This document shows, piece after piece, positions 18,879 through 28,985 of a stretch of DNA of 64,000 nucleotides. A program made the translations under genes and the position numbers. The DNA lies in the NCBI RefSeq assembly GCF_000292915.1, contig NC_018514.1, positions 1,798,001 to 1,862,000 on the forward strand. The letters run 5' to 3'. The stretch is from Burkholderia cepacia GG4 (GTDB lineage: Bacteria > Pseudomonadota > Gammaproteobacteria > Burkholderiales > Burkholderiaceae). A model generated the notes under the pieces. It was given only the letters and a program-made list of their open reading frames with translations, was not told where the DNA came from and ran no database searches. The number at the start of each line of letters is the position of its first letter. The stretch's first letter is position 1.

Positions 18879-20288
18879 TTACCCCAGCTGGCGAATGTCG
18901 ACGAAATGGCCTTCGATCGCCGCCGCCGCCGCCATCGCGGGGCTCACCAGGTGCGTGCGACCGCCCGCGCCCTGCCGGCCCTCGAAGTTGCGGTTCGACG
19001 TCGATGCACAGCGCTCGCCCGGATCGAGCCGGTCGGCGTTCATCGCGAGGCACATCGAGCAGCCCGGCTCGCGCCATTCGAAGCCCGCATCCGTGAACAC
19101 CTTGTCGAGGCCTTCACGCTCGGCCTGCGCCTTCACGAGGCCCGAACCCGGCACGACCATCGCGAGCCGCACGTTCGACGCGATGCGACGGTTCAGCTTC
19201 TTCACGACATACGCGGCCGCGCGGATGTCCTCGATGCGTGCGTTCGTGCACGAACCGATGAAGATCTTGTCGACCTTGATCGACTCGATCGGCGTGTTCG
19301 GTTCGAGCGCCATGTAGGCCAGCGCGCGTTCCATCGCGTCACGCTTGACCGGATCCTTCTCGCGCTCGGGATCGGGCACGCGACCGTCGATCGACGTGAC
19401 CATTTCCGGCGACGTGCCCCACGTGACCTGCGGGACGATCTCGGCCGCGTTCAGCTCGACGACGCGGTCGAACTGCGCGCCTTCGTCGGACTTGAACTCG
19501 CGCCAGTACTCGACGGCCTGGTTCCATTCCGCGCCGCTCGGCACGAACGGACGGCCCTTCAGGTAGTCGATCGTCGTATCGTCGACGGCGACCATGCCCG
19601 CACGCGCACCGGCTTCGATCGCCATGTTGCAGACGGTCATCCGGCCTTCCATCGTCAGCGCGCGGATCGTCGAGCCGCCGAATTCGATCGCGTAGCCCGT
19701 GCCGCCTGCCGTGCCGATCTTGCCGATGATCGCGAGCACGATGTCCTTCGCGGTACAGCCGCGCGGCAGTGCACCCTCGACCTTCACGAGCATGTTCTTG
19801 CTCTTTTTCTGCAGCAAGGTTTGCGTCGCGAGCACGTGCTCGACTTCCGACGTGCCGATGCCGTGCGCGAGCGCGCCGAACGCGCCGTGCGTCGACGTGT
19901 GCGAATCGCCGCACACGATCGTCATGCCCGGCAGCGTCGCGCCCTGCTCCGGCCCGATGATGTGCACGATGCCCTGGCGCACGTCGTTCATCTTGAACTG
20001 CGTGATGCCGAACGCGTCGCAGTTCGCGTCGAGCGTGTCGACCTGCAGCTTCGAGACCGGATCGGCGATGCCGTGGCTGCGATCCGTGGTCGGGACGTTG
20101 TGGTCCGACACGGCCAGGTTCGCGCTGATGCGCCACACCGGGCGGTGCGCGACGTTCAGCCCCTCGAACGCCTGCGGGCTCGTGACTTCGTGCAGCAGCT
20201 GACGGTCGATATAGAGCAGTGTCGTGCCGTCGTCCTCGGTGTGGACGACGTGGGTATTCCACAGTTTGTCGTAGAGAGTCTGTGCCAT
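18879..20288 (-). CDS. leuC: 3-isopropylmalate dehydratase large subunit
   Basis: Aconitase-family [4Fe-4S] enzyme of leucine synthesis, 469 residues, start [20 protein letters not shown]. The substrate loop is [25 protein letters not shown] in two parts. The iron-sulfur cysteines are visible in [15 protein letters not shown] (about 345) and [14 protein letters not shown] (about 405). It is the first gene of the leu set. The upstream region carries an extended -10 motif at 20334-20342 and a TTGACA at 20410-20415. No leucine leader peptide was found. Confidence 0.97.
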   Translation of the reverse strand: MAQTLYDKLWNTHVVHTEDDGTTLLYIDRQLLHEVTSPQAFEGLNVAHRPVWRISANLAVSDHNVPTTDRSHGIADPVSKLQVDTLDANCDAFGITQFKMNDVRQGIVHIIGPEQGATLPGMTIVCGDSHTSTHGAFGALAHGIGTSEVEHVLATQTLLQKKSKNMLVKVEGALPRGCTAKDIVLAIIGKIGTAGGTGYAIEFGGSTIRALTMEGRMTVCNMAIEAGARAGMVAVDDTTIDYLKGRPFVPSGAEWNQAVEYWREFKSDEGAQFDRVVELNAAEIVPQVTWGTSPEMVTSIDGRVPDPEREKDPVKRDAMERALAYMALEPNTPIESIKVDKIFIGSCTNARIEDIRAAAYVVKKLNRRIASNVRLAMVVPGSGLVKAQAEREGLDKVFTDAGFEWREPGCSMCLAMNADRLDPGERCASTSNRNFEGRQGAGGRTHLVSPAMAAAAAIEGHFVDIRQLG

Positions 20289-20333
20289 GGGTATGCGGGG
20301 TCGTTGTGACTACAAGCCTTGCGGATGCGATCG

Positions 20334-20342
20334 ATTATGCCA
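20334..20342 (-). promoter_or_regulatory. Extended -10 promoter element for leuC
   Basis: On the minus strand TGGCATAAT is an extended -10 (TGn plus CATAAT) about 46 bases before the leuC start. A clear -35 at the right distance is lacking, as is common with extended -10 promoters. TTGACA at 20410-20415 is too far to pair with it. Confidence 0.4.
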
Positions 20343-20527
20343 CGCAGAACGCGTCGCGGCGCAGGCCGGACGAGAAAAAACCCATTAAAAACAGTGGTTT
20401 GGCTGGTAGTGTCAATACCTGTATCGGCATTACCCGGCAAACGGGGGCACGAAGGGAACGGCGATGAACACGGTCGCGCCCTTCAGCGTCTGGAGGTGGC
20501 CGTTGTGAAAGAACACGCGGCGCGGCG

Positions 20528-20632
20528 CACCGCTTCGTCAGCTTCTCCGACGACTTCTCGACCTGGGTGTTCTTCTACGGTCCCGAAGGCGGCGAGCGCG
20601 ACGCGCGCGGCACTTCCGGCACGATCTCCTAG
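20528..20632 (+). pseudogene. Possible remnant of a protein-coding gene (C-terminal fragment)
   Basis: In the 434-base gap between leuC and the transferase gene, one frame reads HRFVSFSDDFSTWVFFYGPE and then GGERDARGTSGTIS before TAG. The composition is that of a real protein with GC-rich third positions, unlike the other frames. There is no start codon in frame after the upstream stop, and an ATG at 20464 is in another frame and stops after 14 codons. I read this as a decayed or frameshifted gene; I do not recognise the family. Confidence 0.3.
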
Positions 20633-20722
20633 ACTGTCTATTCGCCACGGGCGGTGCATGGCCGCCCTCCCCGCCATCACGATGCGGACCACACCGACGC
20701 ATCGACCGGACAGGAGCGCAGC

Positions 20723-21448
20723 ATGCGATACGAACTCTATTACTGGCCGGAGATCCAGGGCCGCGGCGAATATGTGCGGCTCGCGCTCGAGGCGGCCGAG
20801 GCCGACTATGTCGACGTCGCGCGCGAATCGGGGCGGGGCATGGGCGTGCCGGCGATGATGCGGATGATGGACAGCACGAAGGCCGAATGCGTGCCGTTGG
20901 CGCCGCCGTTTTTGAAGGCCGGCGACGTGGTCGTCGGGCAGACCGCGAACATCCTGCTGTTTCTCGGCGCGCGGCTCGGGCTCGCACCCGACGACGAAGC
21001 CGGGCGACTGTGGGTGCATCAAATCCAGCTGACCGTCGCCGATTTCGTCACCGAAATCCACGACACGCACCATCCAATCGGCAGCGGCCTGTATTACGAG
21101 GACCAGAAGGCGGAGGCCGCCGAGCGCGCGGCCGACTTCCTCGAAAACCGGCTGCCGAAGTTCCTCGGCTATTTCGATCGCGTACTCGAGCAGAATCCGC
21201 ACAAAGGCGGGTTTATCGCCGGCAGCGCGCTCAGCTATGCGGACCTGTCGATGTTCCAGCTGATCGAAGGCCTGCGCTACGCGTTTCCGAAGGCGATGAA
21301 GCGCGCGGAGCGCAAGGTCGCCGGGCTCGTCGGCCTGCACGACCGCGTCGCCCAGCACCCGCCTGTCAGGCGCTACCTCGAATCGGAGCGCCGCATTCCG
21401 TTCAACGACATGGGGATCTTCCGCCACTATCCGGAGCTGGACAAGTAG
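20723..21448 (+). CDS. Glutathione S-transferase-like protein
   Basis: Protein of 241 residues with the two-domain glutathione transferase layout. The N-terminal thioredoxin-like domain starts MRYELYYWPEIQGRGEYVRL, with a Tyr near position 7 as in Tyr-type (sigma/mu-like) enzymes, and a later VGQTANILLFLG that fits the glutathione-binding cis-Pro/Gln-Thr region loosely. The all-helical C-terminal domain contains GGFIAGSALSYADLSMFQLI, the usual GST N-capping box region. An AGGAG ribosome site lies eight bases before the ATG. It is a single gene, divergent from leuC. The substrate is unknown. Confidence 0.82.
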   Translation: MRYELYYWPEIQGRGEYVRLALEAAEADYVDVARESGRGMGVPAMMRMMDSTKAECVPLAPPFLKAGDVVVGQTANILLFLGARLGLAPDDEAGRLWVHQIQLTVADFVTEIHDTHHPIGSGLYYEDQKAEAAERAADFLENRLPKFLGYFDRVLEQNPHKGGFIAGSALSYADLSMFQLIEGLRYAFPKAMKRAERKVAGLVGLHDRVAQHPPVRRYLESERRIPFNDMGIFRHYPELDK

Positions 21449-21455
21449 CGTTGAT

Positions 21456-21558
21456 TCAAGCGCCCACCGGCGTCTCGTGCAGGTGACGCCATACGATCAG
21501 GCCATCCGCCTCGCGCCGGAACACGACCGTCGAGCGCCACGCCGTCACCGCCCGCTGC
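21456..21558 (-). pseudogene. C-terminal fragment resembling an NTF2/SnoaL-like protein
   Basis: Minus-strand reading gives AVTAWRSTVVFRREADG then LIVWRHLHETPVGA and TGA. The VFRREADGxxVxxxH pattern is the last two strands of many SnoaL/NTF2-like (DUF4440-type) proteins. The upstream part of such a gene is absent because the frame runs into the permease stop region. This looks like a truncated gene end left between the convergent transferase and permease genes. Identification is by pattern only. Confidence 0.4.
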
Positions 21559-23091
21559 TCAGCGCGGCTGCCCGTGCTGCGTCGCCGCGGCGTCGACGGC
21601 CTCGACCGACCGCGTCAGCCACGGACCGATATCCATCTCGTCGTACCGCACGAGCCGGCTCTTGCGCACGCGGCGATACGCCCACCAGATCGCGACGAAC
21701 AGCGGAATCCACACATAGATCGACAGCACTTCCATCCAGTCGATACGGGCCGCGAAAAACGCCTGGTAATCCTGCCCGAGCGAGATCACGATGCAGATCG
21801 CGATCGCGAACAGCGGCCCGAACGGAAACCACTTCGCGCGATACGGCAATTGGTCGAGCCGGTAGCCCTGCTTCAGAAAGCCCTTGCGGAACCGGTAGTG
21901 GCAGACCGCGATGCCGAGCCATGCGATGAAGCCCGTGATGCCAACCGTATTGAGCAGCCACAGGTAGATGCGCTGGTTGTTGGTCAGCGAAGTCAGGAAG
22001 CACAGCCCGCCCACCGCCATCGTCGCGTACAGCGCGTTGCGCGGCACGCCGCCCGGCGACAGCGTCGCGAACATCGCAGGCGCACGCCCTTCGGCCGCGA
22101 GGTTGTACAGCATCCGCGTGGCCGCATACGTGCCGGAATTGCCGGCCGACAGCACGGCCGTCAGGATCACCAGATTCATCGCGCCGGCGGCGAGCGGGAA
22201 ACCCGCATGGCTGAACACGAGCGTGAACGGGCTCACGCCGATGTCGGTCACGTCGCTCTTCAGCAGGTTCGGATCGGTGTACGGCACCAGCAGGCCGATC
22301 ACGAAGATCGCGAGCACGTAGAACAGCATGATCCGCCAGAAGATCTGCTTCACCGCGCGCGGGATCGTCTTGCGCGGGTTTTCCGATTCACCGGCCGTGA
22401 TTCCGACCAGCTCGGTGCCGAGAAACGAGAATCCCGCGATCAGCGCGACGCTCATCATCGCGTGCACGCCGCCGACGAACGGTGCGTCGCCGGTCCTGAA
22501 GTTGCGCCAGCCGACCGGTTGCCCGTTGCCGAGCAGGCCGGCCGCGATCAGCAAGCCCGCCGCGATGAACGCGATCACGGTGACGACCTTGATCAGCGAG
22601 AACCAGTATTCGGATTCGCCGAAGCCGCGCACCGACAACGTGTTCAGCAGGAAGATCAGCACCAGGAACCCGGCGCCCCACCACACGCCCGGTACCGCGG
22701 GAAACCAGTAACGCATCACGATCTGTCCGGCGACCAGCTCGATCGCGATCGTCACGGCCCAGCTGTACCAGTAGGTCCAGCCGAGCGCAACGCCGAAGCC
22801 TTCGTCGACGTACTTCTCGCCGTAAACCGCGAACGAACCCGACACCGGCATCAGTGCGGCCATCTCGCCGAGCCCGGTGACGACGAAGTAGACCATCAGC
22901 CCGATCGCAATATACGCGGCGATCGCGCCGCCCGGCCCCGCCTGCGCGACCGACGCGCCCGAGGCGACGAACAACCCCGTGCCGATCGAGCCGCCGATCG
23001 CGATCATCGCGATGTGGCGGCTCTGCAGCCGGCGTTTGAGCACCGTCCCGGACGGCGCGGCCGTCTGCGCTGCCGCTTGCAAAGCATCCAT
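21559..23091 (-). CDS. APC-family amino acid permease (LysP/GabP-like)
   Basis: Twelve-helix amino acid:cation symporter of 510 residues in the AAT subfamily. The start MDALQAAAQTAAPSG is preceded by AGGGTG. The family signature is clear at residues 20-50: RHIAMIAIGGSIGTGLFVAS, followed by GEMAALMPVSGSFAVYGEKYVDE and, in mid-protein, FLGTELVGITAGESENPRK. Similarity to lysine and basic amino acid permeases is an impression only. It follows an Lrp-type regulator and a dimethylargininase gene on the same strand, so a methylated arginine or another basic amino acid is a reasonable guess for the substrate. A large inverted repeat lies in its leader. Confidence 0.88.
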   Translation of the reverse strand: MDALQAAAQTAAPSGTVLKRRLQSRHIAMIAIGGSIGTGLFVASGASVAQAGPGGAIAAYIAIGLMVYFVVTGLGEMAALMPVSGSFAVYGEKYVDEGFGVALGWTYWYSWAVTIAIELVAGQIVMRYWFPAVPGVWWGAGFLVLIFLLNTLSVRGFGESEYWFSLIKVVTVIAFIAAGLLIAAGLLGNGQPVGWRNFRTGDAPFVGGVHAMMSVALIAGFSFLGTELVGITAGESENPRKTIPRAVKQIFWRIMLFYVLAIFVIGLLVPYTDPNLLKSDVTDIGVSPFTLVFSHAGFPLAAGAMNLVILTAVLSAGNSGTYAATRMLYNLAAEGRAPAMFATLSPGGVPRNALYATMAVGGLCFLTSLTNNQRIYLWLLNTVGITGFIAWLGIAVCHYRFRKGFLKQGYRLDQLPYRAKWFPFGPLFAIAICIVISLGQDYQAFFAARIDWMEVLSIYVWIPLFVAIWWAYRRVRKSRLVRYDEMDIGPWLTRSVEAVDAAATQHGQPR

Positions 23092-23112
23092 AGTGTTCAC
23101 CCTGATTGGAAT

Positions 23113-23154
23113 CGGGTCGACCAGATTGATTCGGAATACCAATCGATCGACCCG
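23113..23154. promoter_or_regulatory. Nested inverted repeat upstream of the permease gene
   Basis: Outer arms CGGGTCGA (23113-23120) and TCGACCCG (23147-23154) flank inner arms GATTG and CAATC around GGAATACC. It lies in the gap between the Lrp-type gene and the permease start, 22 bases before the latter. It may be a binding site for the adjacent Lrp-type regulator or a leader hairpin. Confidence 0.4.
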
Positions 23155-23229
23155 GTTATTCGCATCGAAACCGGCCCTGCCCGACCGGCCGCGCGTCCGA
23201 TGCCGCCGGCCCGGACGCGCACTGCCACG

Positions 23230-23694
23230 TCAGACGACGCTGCGCTTGATCGCCTGCAACTCGGCCGTCGTCACGATCTTCTCGATCCGGAACCGCGGGC
23301 TTTCGAGCCACACGTTCGCGATCCGCCGGTATTCGTCGAGATCCTCGCACGCGAGCCGCACGAGAAAATCGAACGTGCCGCTGACGAGCCAGCAATCGAG
23401 CACCGCCGGGTTGTTCCGCATCTCGTCCTCGAACGGTGCCTGCGAACGCCCGTGATCGGCCAGCACGATCTGCGCGATCACGACGATCGGCTTGGTCGCG
23501 CGCGGCGCCTTGATGACGGCGCGGTAGCCTTCGATCACGCCGAGCGCCTCGAGCCGTTCCACGCGCGCCTGGCACGGGCGCGGCGTGAGGTTCACGAGCT
23601 CCGACAGCTTCCGGTACGAAATCCGTCCGTCGGTGCGCAGGATGTCGAGGATCCGGAGATCGATCTTGTCGAGCTGCATCTTCTTGTCGGTCAT
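23230..23694 (-). CDS. Lrp/AsnC-family transcriptional regulator
   Basis: Feast/famine regulator of 154 residues from MTDKKMQLDKIDLRILDILR. An N-terminal winged helix-turn-helix (about 8-60, RISYRKLSELVNLTPRPCQA as recognition region) is followed by a RAM ligand-binding domain (about 70-150, with VLDCWLVSGTFDFLVRLACE). The start was set at the internal ATG because upstream codons are Arg-rich and unlike the family. It lies between a dimethylargininase gene and an amino acid permease, all on the minus strand, so it is probably the local regulator responding to an amino acid. Confidence 0.92.
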   Translation of the reverse strand: MTDKKMQLDKIDLRILDILRTDGRISYRKLSELVNLTPRPCQARVERLEALGVIEGYRAVIKAPRATKPIVVIAQIVLADHGRSQAPFEDEMRNNPAVLDCWLVSGTFDFLVRLACEDLDEYRRIANVWLESPRFRIEKIVTTAELQAIKRSVV

Positions 23695-23794
23695 CCGCGT
23701 TCGCTCCGGTCGGGTCGTGGCAGGTGCGCGGCGGGTTTCCTCCCGTTCCGCGCGGGGCCACATTATCCGGCCGAAGCGGCCGCGCGCCAATCGG

Positions 23795-24553
23795 CTAGAA
23801 CCGCAGCGACAGGCACGTCAGGCCGCCGTCCATCTTGCGGAATTCACTCGTGTCGATCACGTGCAGCGGCAGCCCGAGCGACTGAATCGCGTCGTGCACG
23901 CGCGGATAGCCGGCCGGCGTGATCAGCGTACCGTTCACACGCAGCGTGTTGCCCGCATATTCATCGGCGGCCGAGATCGCGATCCGGCGATAGTCGGCGA
24001 ACGCCGGATGCGCGGCCAGCGCCTCGGTCACGAGCAGCGTGTCGTCGCCGAGCGCGTTGACGACCGACTTCAGGTGCAGGCCGGCGCCGACCGGCACCGC
24101 GACGACCGCGTAGCCGTAGCGCGACACCAGCGACTCGAACGCGGCGATGCCTTCGGCGTCCGTGCGGCCCGTCAGGCCGATGTAGAAGCGCTTGCCGACC
24201 TGCATCACGTCGCCGCCGTCGAGACGGCCGTCCTGCATCGGCAGCAGGTCGCGATGCGCGCCGAGCGCCGCTTCGATGTGCACCGTCTCGCCGCGCCGCG
24301 CGGGCGCGCCGGGGCGCGTGATCACCGCAAATTCAGGCGTGACGACCGCGACGTCCTCGACGAAGTGCGAATCGGGGAACGCCTCCAGCGGCGGCAGCTC
24401 GGTCAGCTCGACGCCGAGCCCGCGCAGCGCGTCGCAGTACGCGTGGAACTGCGTGAGCGTCTTGTCGTAGTCGGGCGCGCCGAGCGTGGCGGTGGTGAGA
24501 CCCGCGCCACAGGACGGCGCGGGACGGCGAACGATCGCTTGCGTGAATTGCAT
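23795..24553 (-). CDS. ddaH: Dimethylarginine dimethylaminohydrolase
   Basis: Hydrolyses N-omega-methylated arginines to citrulline and methylamines; 252 residues, guanidino-modifying superfamily. Visible motifs are DSHFVEDVAVV, the glycine-rich GRLDGGDVMQVG, the catalytic His in GAGLHLKSVVN (about 165), and the nucleophile Cys near the end in MDGGLTCLSLRF. The start MQFTQAIVRRP has GGAGGAG just upstream; a second ATG four codons earlier overlaps that site. The family also contains arginine deiminases, but size and the short FVED motif favour DDAH. With the next two genes it suggests methylarginine scavenging. Confidence 0.87.
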   Translation of the reverse strand: MQFTQAIVRRPAPSCGAGLTTATLGAPDYDKTLTQFHAYCDALRGLGVELTELPPLEAFPDSHFVEDVAVVTPEFAVITRPGAPARRGETVHIEAALGAHRDLLPMQDGRLDGGDVMQVGKRFYIGLTGRTDAEGIAAFESLVSRYGYAVVAVPVGAGLHLKSVVNALGDDTLLVTEALAAHPAFADYRRIAISAADEYAGNTLRVNGTLITPAGYPRVHDAIQSLGLPLHVIDTSEFRKMDGGLTCLSLRF

Positions 24554-24754
24554 CGACTCCTCCATGGTCACGCTGCCCCCCGTGCGGCGCACGGGGCAGC
24601 TGCGTTGTGTCCGGACCATTATCGGAAGCCAAATTGCGCAATTCGCGTCGATTTCGCGGGCGCCCGCAGCCGATCGCGTCGAATTGCAGGCGGGCCGCAG
24701 CGGATTCGGCAGACGGCCAGCGGCAGCGGCGCGCACGGCCGTTTCGGACGCGCC
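24554..24754. other. Gap between gltA terminator and ddaH
   Basis: About 200 bases upstream of ddaH. No gene was seen. The GC-rich sequence contains an AT-rich patch (ATTATCGGAAGCCAAATTGC) around 24619 that may hold the ddaH promoter, but no clear -35/-10 pair was identified. Confidence 0.3.
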
Positions 24755-24791
24755 AATGAAAACACCCCGGCGGGATGACCCGTCGGGGTGT
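24755..24791 (-). terminator. Intrinsic terminator after gltA
   Basis: On the minus strand, ACACCCCGACGGG pairs with CCCGCCGGGGTGT with one mismatch, followed by TTTCATT. It lies about 60 bases after the gltA stop and ends the sdhCDABE-gltA transcript. Confidence 0.8.
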
Positions 24792-24849
24792 CGAGGCGTT
24801 GCGATTGCCGGACGCGAGCGGCCTGACGGCCGTTCGCGCCGCGCACGAC

Positions 24850-26151
24850 TTAACGTGCGTTGATCGGCTTCGCTTCGCGCGGCGTGTCGCCGATGAACAG
24901 CTGACGCGGACGACCGATCTTCTGCTCGGGATCGGCGATCATTTCGTTCCACTGTGCGATCCAGCCGACCGTACGTGCCATCGCGAAGATACACGTGAAC
25001 ATCGACGTCGGGATGCCCAGCGCGCGCTGGACGATACCCGAGTAGAAGTCGACGTTCGGGTACAGCTTGCGCGACACGAAGTATTCGTCTTCCAGCGCGA
25101 TCTTCTCGAGCTGCATCGCGAGCTTGAACAGCGGGTCGTCGTGCAGGCCCAGTTCGTTCAGCACTTCGTAGCACGTTTCGCGCATCAGCTTCGCACGCGG
25201 GTCGTAGTTCTTGTACACGCGGTGACCGAAGCCCATCAGCTTCACGCCCGAATTCTTGTCCTTCACCTGCTTGATGAATTCGGGGATGTTGTCCGGCGAA
25301 CCGATCTGCTCGAGCATGTTCAGCGCGGCTTCGTTCGCACCACCGTGCGCCGGGCCCCACAGACATGCGATACCTGCTGCGATACAGGCGAACGGGTTCG
25401 CGCCCGACGAGCCAGCCAGGCGGACCGTCGACGTCGATGCGTTCTGCTCGTGATCAGCGTGCAGGATCAGGATACGGTCGAGTGCGCGGACGAGCACGTC
25501 GTTGACCTTGTACTCTTCGCACGGGTTCGAGAACATCATGTGCATGAAGTTCGCGCTGTACGACAGCGAGTTCTTCGGATACACGAACGGCTGGCCGATG
25601 CTGTACTTGTACGCCATCGCGACGAGCGTCGGCAGCTTTGCGATCATGCGGATCGCCGACACTTCGCGGTGACGCGGGTCGTTGATGTCGAGCGAGTCGT
25701 GGTAGAACGCGGACAGCGCGCCGACTGCAGCGACCAGGATCGCCATCGGGTGCGCATCGCGGCGGAAGCCACGGAAGAAGAAGTGCATCTGCTCGTGCAC
25801 CATCGTGTGCTTCGTGACGGTGTCGACGAATTCCTTCTTCTGCGCTGCGTTCGGCAGTTCACCCTTCAGCAGCAGGTAGCAGCTTTCGAGGAAGTCGGCG
25901 TTTTGCGCGAGGTTGTCGATCGGGTAGCCGCGGTACAGCAGTTCGCCCTTGTCGCCGTCGATGTACGTGATCGCCGAATTACAAGCTGCCGTCGACATGA
26001 AGCCCGGGTCATACGTGAACTTGCCGGTCTGGCCGTACAGCTTGCGGATGTCGATTACGTCCGGGCCCATCGTGCCCTTGTAGATCGGCAGTTCGACGCT
26101 CGGCGAGTTGTCGCTGAACGATAGCGTGGCTTTAACATCAGACGGAGTCAT
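24850..26151 (-). CDS. gltA: Citrate synthase (type II)
   Basis: Condenses acetyl-CoA and oxaloacetate at the entry of the TCA cycle; 433 residues, the length of hexameric, NADH-sensitive Gram-negative enzymes. [20 protein letters not shown] and [17 protein letters not shown] carry the active-site histidines, and [18 protein letters not shown] is the signature with the oxaloacetate-binding His and Arg. The start [15 protein letters not shown] follows 53 bases after sdhE. It is the last gene of the sdh operon, a typical betaproteobacterial arrangement. Confidence 0.98.
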   Translation of the reverse strand: MTPSDVKATLSFSDNSPSVELPIYKGTMGPDVIDIRKLYGQTGKFTYDPGFMSTAACNSAITYIDGDKGELLYRGYPIDNLAQNADFLESCYLLLKGELPNAAQKKEFVDTVTKHTMVHEQMHFFFRGFRRDAHPMAILVAAVGALSAFYHDSLDINDPRHREVSAIRMIAKLPTLVAMAYKYSIGQPFVYPKNSLSYSANFMHMMFSNPCEEYKVNDVLVRALDRILILHADHEQNASTSTVRLAGSSGANPFACIAAGIACLWGPAHGGANEAALNMLEQIGSPDNIPEFIKQVKDKNSGVKLMGFGHRVYKNYDPRAKLMRETCYEVLNELGLHDDPLFKLAMQLEKIALEDEYFVSRKLYPNVDFYSGIVQRALGIPTSMFTCIFAMARTVGWIAQWNEMIADPEQKIGRPRQLFIGDTPREAKPINAR

Positions 26152-26204
26152 GGCACATCCTCAATCGAAATAAAGAAACGGGATTCGATAACGGGCGTAA
26201 CGCG

Positions 26205-26480
26205 TTACACGTTGCGCAGCATCTCCAACAGCCGGTGGATATCCGGGCTGTTTAGGTCGCCCTCTGGTTCCTTGCGCGCGAGGAGCAAGTCCATCAGGTC
26301 GTTGTCGCTCAGATCGAGCAGGCGCGACAACGCGCCTACGTCTGCATCGGTGAGGTCATGCTCGTATCTGCTGAAGAAACGCTCGAAAATGATGTCGTTT
26401 TCCAGCAGACCCCGCCGCGCGCGCCAGCGGAGGCGCGCGCGACGGTGCGGGTCGGATTGATGCGATTCGTCGCTCATCAA
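26205..26480 (-). CDS. sdhE: Succinate dehydrogenase FAD assembly factor SdhE
   Basis: Small protein of 91 residues (MMSDESHQSDPHRRARLRWR) of the SdhE/YgfY family, which promotes covalent flavin attachment to SdhA. The RGLLENDIIFERFF stretch carries the conserved RGxxE motif that is essential in SdhE. It begins 3 bases after the sdhB stop, so it is tightly coupled to the complex whose flavoprotein it matures. Confidence 0.94.
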   Translation of the reverse strand: MMSDESHQSDPHRRARLRWRARRGLLENDIIFERFFSRYEHDLTDADVGALSRLLDLSDNDLMDLLLARKEPEGDLNSPDIHRLLEMLRNV

Positions 26481-26483
26481 ACT

Positions 26484-27185
26484 TTAAACCGCGCGGCGAA
26501 CCATCAGTTCCTTGATCTTGCCGATCGCCTTCGTCGGGTTCAGGCCCTTCGGGCAAACGTCGACGCAGTTCATGATCGTGTGGCAACGGAACAGACGGTA
26601 CGGGTCTTCCAGGTTGTCGAGACGCTCGCCGGTGGCGGTGTCGCGGCTATCCGCGATGAAGCGGTAAGCCTGCAGCAGGCCGGCCGGGCCGACGAACTTG
26701 TCCGGGTTCCACCAGAAGCTCGGGCACGACGTCGAGCAGCTCGCGCACAGAATGCACTCGTACACGCCGTCGAGCTCGTCGCGTTCTTCCGGCGACTGGA
26801 GGCGTTCCTTCTCCGGCGGCGGCGCGTCGTTGATCAGGTACGGCTTGATCGAGTGATACTGGTTGAAGAAGTGCGTCATGTCGACGATCAGGTCGCGCAC
26901 GACGGGCAGGCCCGGCAGCGGACGCAGCACGATCTTCTGCGGCAGGTCGTTCAGGTTCGTCAGGCACGCGAGACCGTTCTTGCCGTTGATGTTCATCGCG
27001 TCCGAACCGCACACGCCTTCACGGCACGAACGGCGGAACGACAGCGTCTCGTCCAGTGCCTTCAGCTTGACCAGTGCGTCGAGCAGCATGCGCTCATGCT
27101 TGATCTCGAGCTCGTACGTCTGCATGCGCGGCGCCGCGTCCTTGTCCGGATCGTAGCGGTAGACTTCAAAAATGCGTTTTGCCAT
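26484..27185 (-). CDS. sdhB: Succinate dehydrogenase iron-sulfur subunit
   Basis: Electron-transfer subunit of complex II, 233 residues. The N-terminal plant-type ferredoxin domain has [21 protein letters not shown] around residues 60-80 (2Fe-2S). The C-terminal domain has [12 protein letters not shown] and [17 protein letters not shown] for the 4Fe-4S and 3Fe-4S clusters. It starts 21 bases after sdhA and ends 3 bases before sdhE. Confidence 0.98.
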   Translation of the reverse strand: MAKRIFEVYRYDPDKDAAPRMQTYELEIKHERMLLDALVKLKALDETLSFRRSCREGVCGSDAMNINGKNGLACLTNLNDLPQKIVLRPLPGLPVVRDLIVDMTHFFNQYHSIKPYLINDAPPPEKERLQSPEERDELDGVYECILCASCSTSCPSFWWNPDKFVGPAGLLQAYRFIADSRDTATGERLDNLEDPYRLFRCHTIMNCVDVCPKGLNPTKAIGKIKELMVRRAV

Positions 27186-27206
27186 TTCGGATTCCTTTGA
27201 CTCGGC

Positions 27207-28982
27207 TTAGAACGTGCGCGGCTTCGGCGGCACGGATTCGACCGTCAGCGGCTTCATTTGAACCGGCTTGTAGTCGAGGCGATCGCCTTCGCTGTACCAC
27301 AGCGTGTGGCGCAGCCAGTTGTCGTCGTCGCGGTGTTCGTAGTCGCTGTGCGCGTGTGCGCCGCGGCTTTCCTTGCGCGCTTCCGCCGACACCATCGTCG
27401 CGCGGGCGACTTCGATCAGGTTCTCCAGCTCGAGCGCTTCGACGCGCGCGGTGTTGAACACCTTCGACTTGTCCTTCAGGTGGATGTTTTCCACGCGGGC
27501 CTTCAGGCCGGCCATCTCGTCGACACCTTCCTTCAGCAGTTTCGACGTGCGGAACACGCCTGCGTGCTTCTGCATCGTCGAACGGATGTCATTCGCGACG
27601 TCCTGCGTGTACTCGCCCGAGCTCGACTTCTCGAGCTTCGCCAGGCGCGCCAGCGAGAATTCGCCTGCGTCGGCCGGCAGCGGCTTGTGTTCCTTCTGGT
27701 TCTTCACGTGCTCGACGATGTGGTTGCCGGCCGCACGGCCGAACACCACGAGGTCCAGCAGCGAGTTCGTGCCGAGGCGGTTCGCGCCGTGCACGGACAC
27801 GCACGAGCACTCGCCCACTGCGTAGAAGCCGTTGACGGGATCCTTGTGACCGCGCGACGTGCCGACGACCTGACCATGGATGTTGGTCGGGATGCCGCCC
27901 ATCTGGTAGTGGATCGTCGGGACGACCGGGATCGGTTCCTTGATCGCGTCGACGTTCGCGAACTTCAGCGCGATTTCGCGGATCGACGGCAGACGCTTCA
28001 TGATCGTCTCGGCGCCGATGTGCGACAGGTCGAGCAGCACGTGGTCCTTGTTCGGACCGACACCGCGACCTTCCTTGATTTCCTGGTCCATCGAACGCGA
28101 CACGAAGTCACGCGGCGCCAGATCCTTCAGCGTCGGTGCATAGCGTTCCATGAAGCGCTCGCCGTTCGCGTTGCGCAGGATACCGCCTTCGCCGCGCACG
28201 CCTTCGGTGATCAGCACGCCCGCGCCGGCCACGCCGGTCGGGTGGAACTGCCAGAACTCCATGTCCTGCAGCGCGATGCCCGAGCGGGCAGCCATGCCGA
28301 GGCCGTCGCCGGTGTTGATGAACGCGTTCGTCGATGCCGCGAAGATCCGGCCTGCGCCGCCCGTCGCGAACAGCGTCGTCTTGCCTTCCATGATGTAGAC
28401 GTCACCCGTCTCCATCTCGAGGGCCGTCACGCCGAGCACGTCGCCTTCCGCGTCGCGGATCAGGTCGAGTGCCATCCATTCGACGAAGAACTGCGTCTTC
28501 GCTTCGACGTTTTGCTGGTACAGCGTGTGCAGCAGCGCGTGACCGGTACGGTCGGCGGCCGCGCAAGCGCGCTGGACCGGCTTCTCGCCGTAGTTCGCCG
28601 TGTGGCCACCGAACGGACGCTGGTAGATCGTGCCGTCCGCGTTACGGTCGAACGGCATGCCGAAGTGTTCGAGTTCGTACACGACGTTCGGCGCTTCACG
28701 GCACATGAACTCGATCGCGTCCTGGTCGCCGAGCCAGTCGGAACCCTTGATCGTGTCGTAGAAGTGGAAGTGCCAGTTGTCTTCGCTCATGTTGCCGAGC
28801 GACGCGCCGATGCCGCCCTGTGCGGCCACCGTGTGCGAACGGGTCGGGAACACCTTCGACAGCACGCCGACCGACAGGCCCGCGCGCGACAGTTGCAGCG
28901 CTGCGCGCAAGCCCGAGCCACCCGCGCCGACGATCACCACGTCGAACTTGCGGCGCGGCAGGGAAGTTTTGATTGCAGCCAT
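27207..28982 (-). CDS. sdhA: Succinate dehydrogenase flavoprotein subunit
   Basis: Catalytic subunit of complex II, 591 residues. FAD-binding motif [20 protein letters not shown] lies at the N-terminus; the covalent flavin His is in [18 protein letters not shown] (about residue 50). Active-site regions [20 protein letters not shown] (in part) and [12 protein letters not shown] follow. It lies 3 bases after sdhD. Function needs SdhE and the two membrane anchors. Confidence 0.98.
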   Translation of the reverse strand: MAAIKTSLPRRKFDVVIVGAGGSGLRAALQLSRAGLSVGVLSKVFPTRSHTVAAQGGIGASLGNMSEDNWHFHFYDTIKGSDWLGDQDAIEFMCREAPNVVYELEHFGMPFDRNADGTIYQRPFGGHTANYGEKPVQRACAAADRTGHALLHTLYQQNVEAKTQFFVEWMALDLIRDAEGDVLGVTALEMETGDVYIMEGKTTLFATGGAGRIFAASTNAFINTGDGLGMAARSGIALQDMEFWQFHPTGVAGAGVLITEGVRGEGGILRNANGERFMERYAPTLKDLAPRDFVSRSMDQEIKEGRGVGPNKDHVLLDLSHIGAETIMKRLPSIREIALKFANVDAIKEPIPVVPTIHYQMGGIPTNIHGQVVGTSRGHKDPVNGFYAVGECSCVSVHGANRLGTNSLLDLVVFGRAAGNHIVEHVKNQKEHKPLPADAGEFSLARLAKLEKSSSGEYTQDVANDIRSTMQKHAGVFRTSKLLKEGVDEMAGLKARVENIHLKDKSKVFNTARVEALELENLIEVARATMVSAEARKESRGAHAHSDYEHRDDDNWLRHTLWYSEGDRLDYKPVQMKPLTVESVPPKPRTF

Positions 28983-28985
28983 TCT

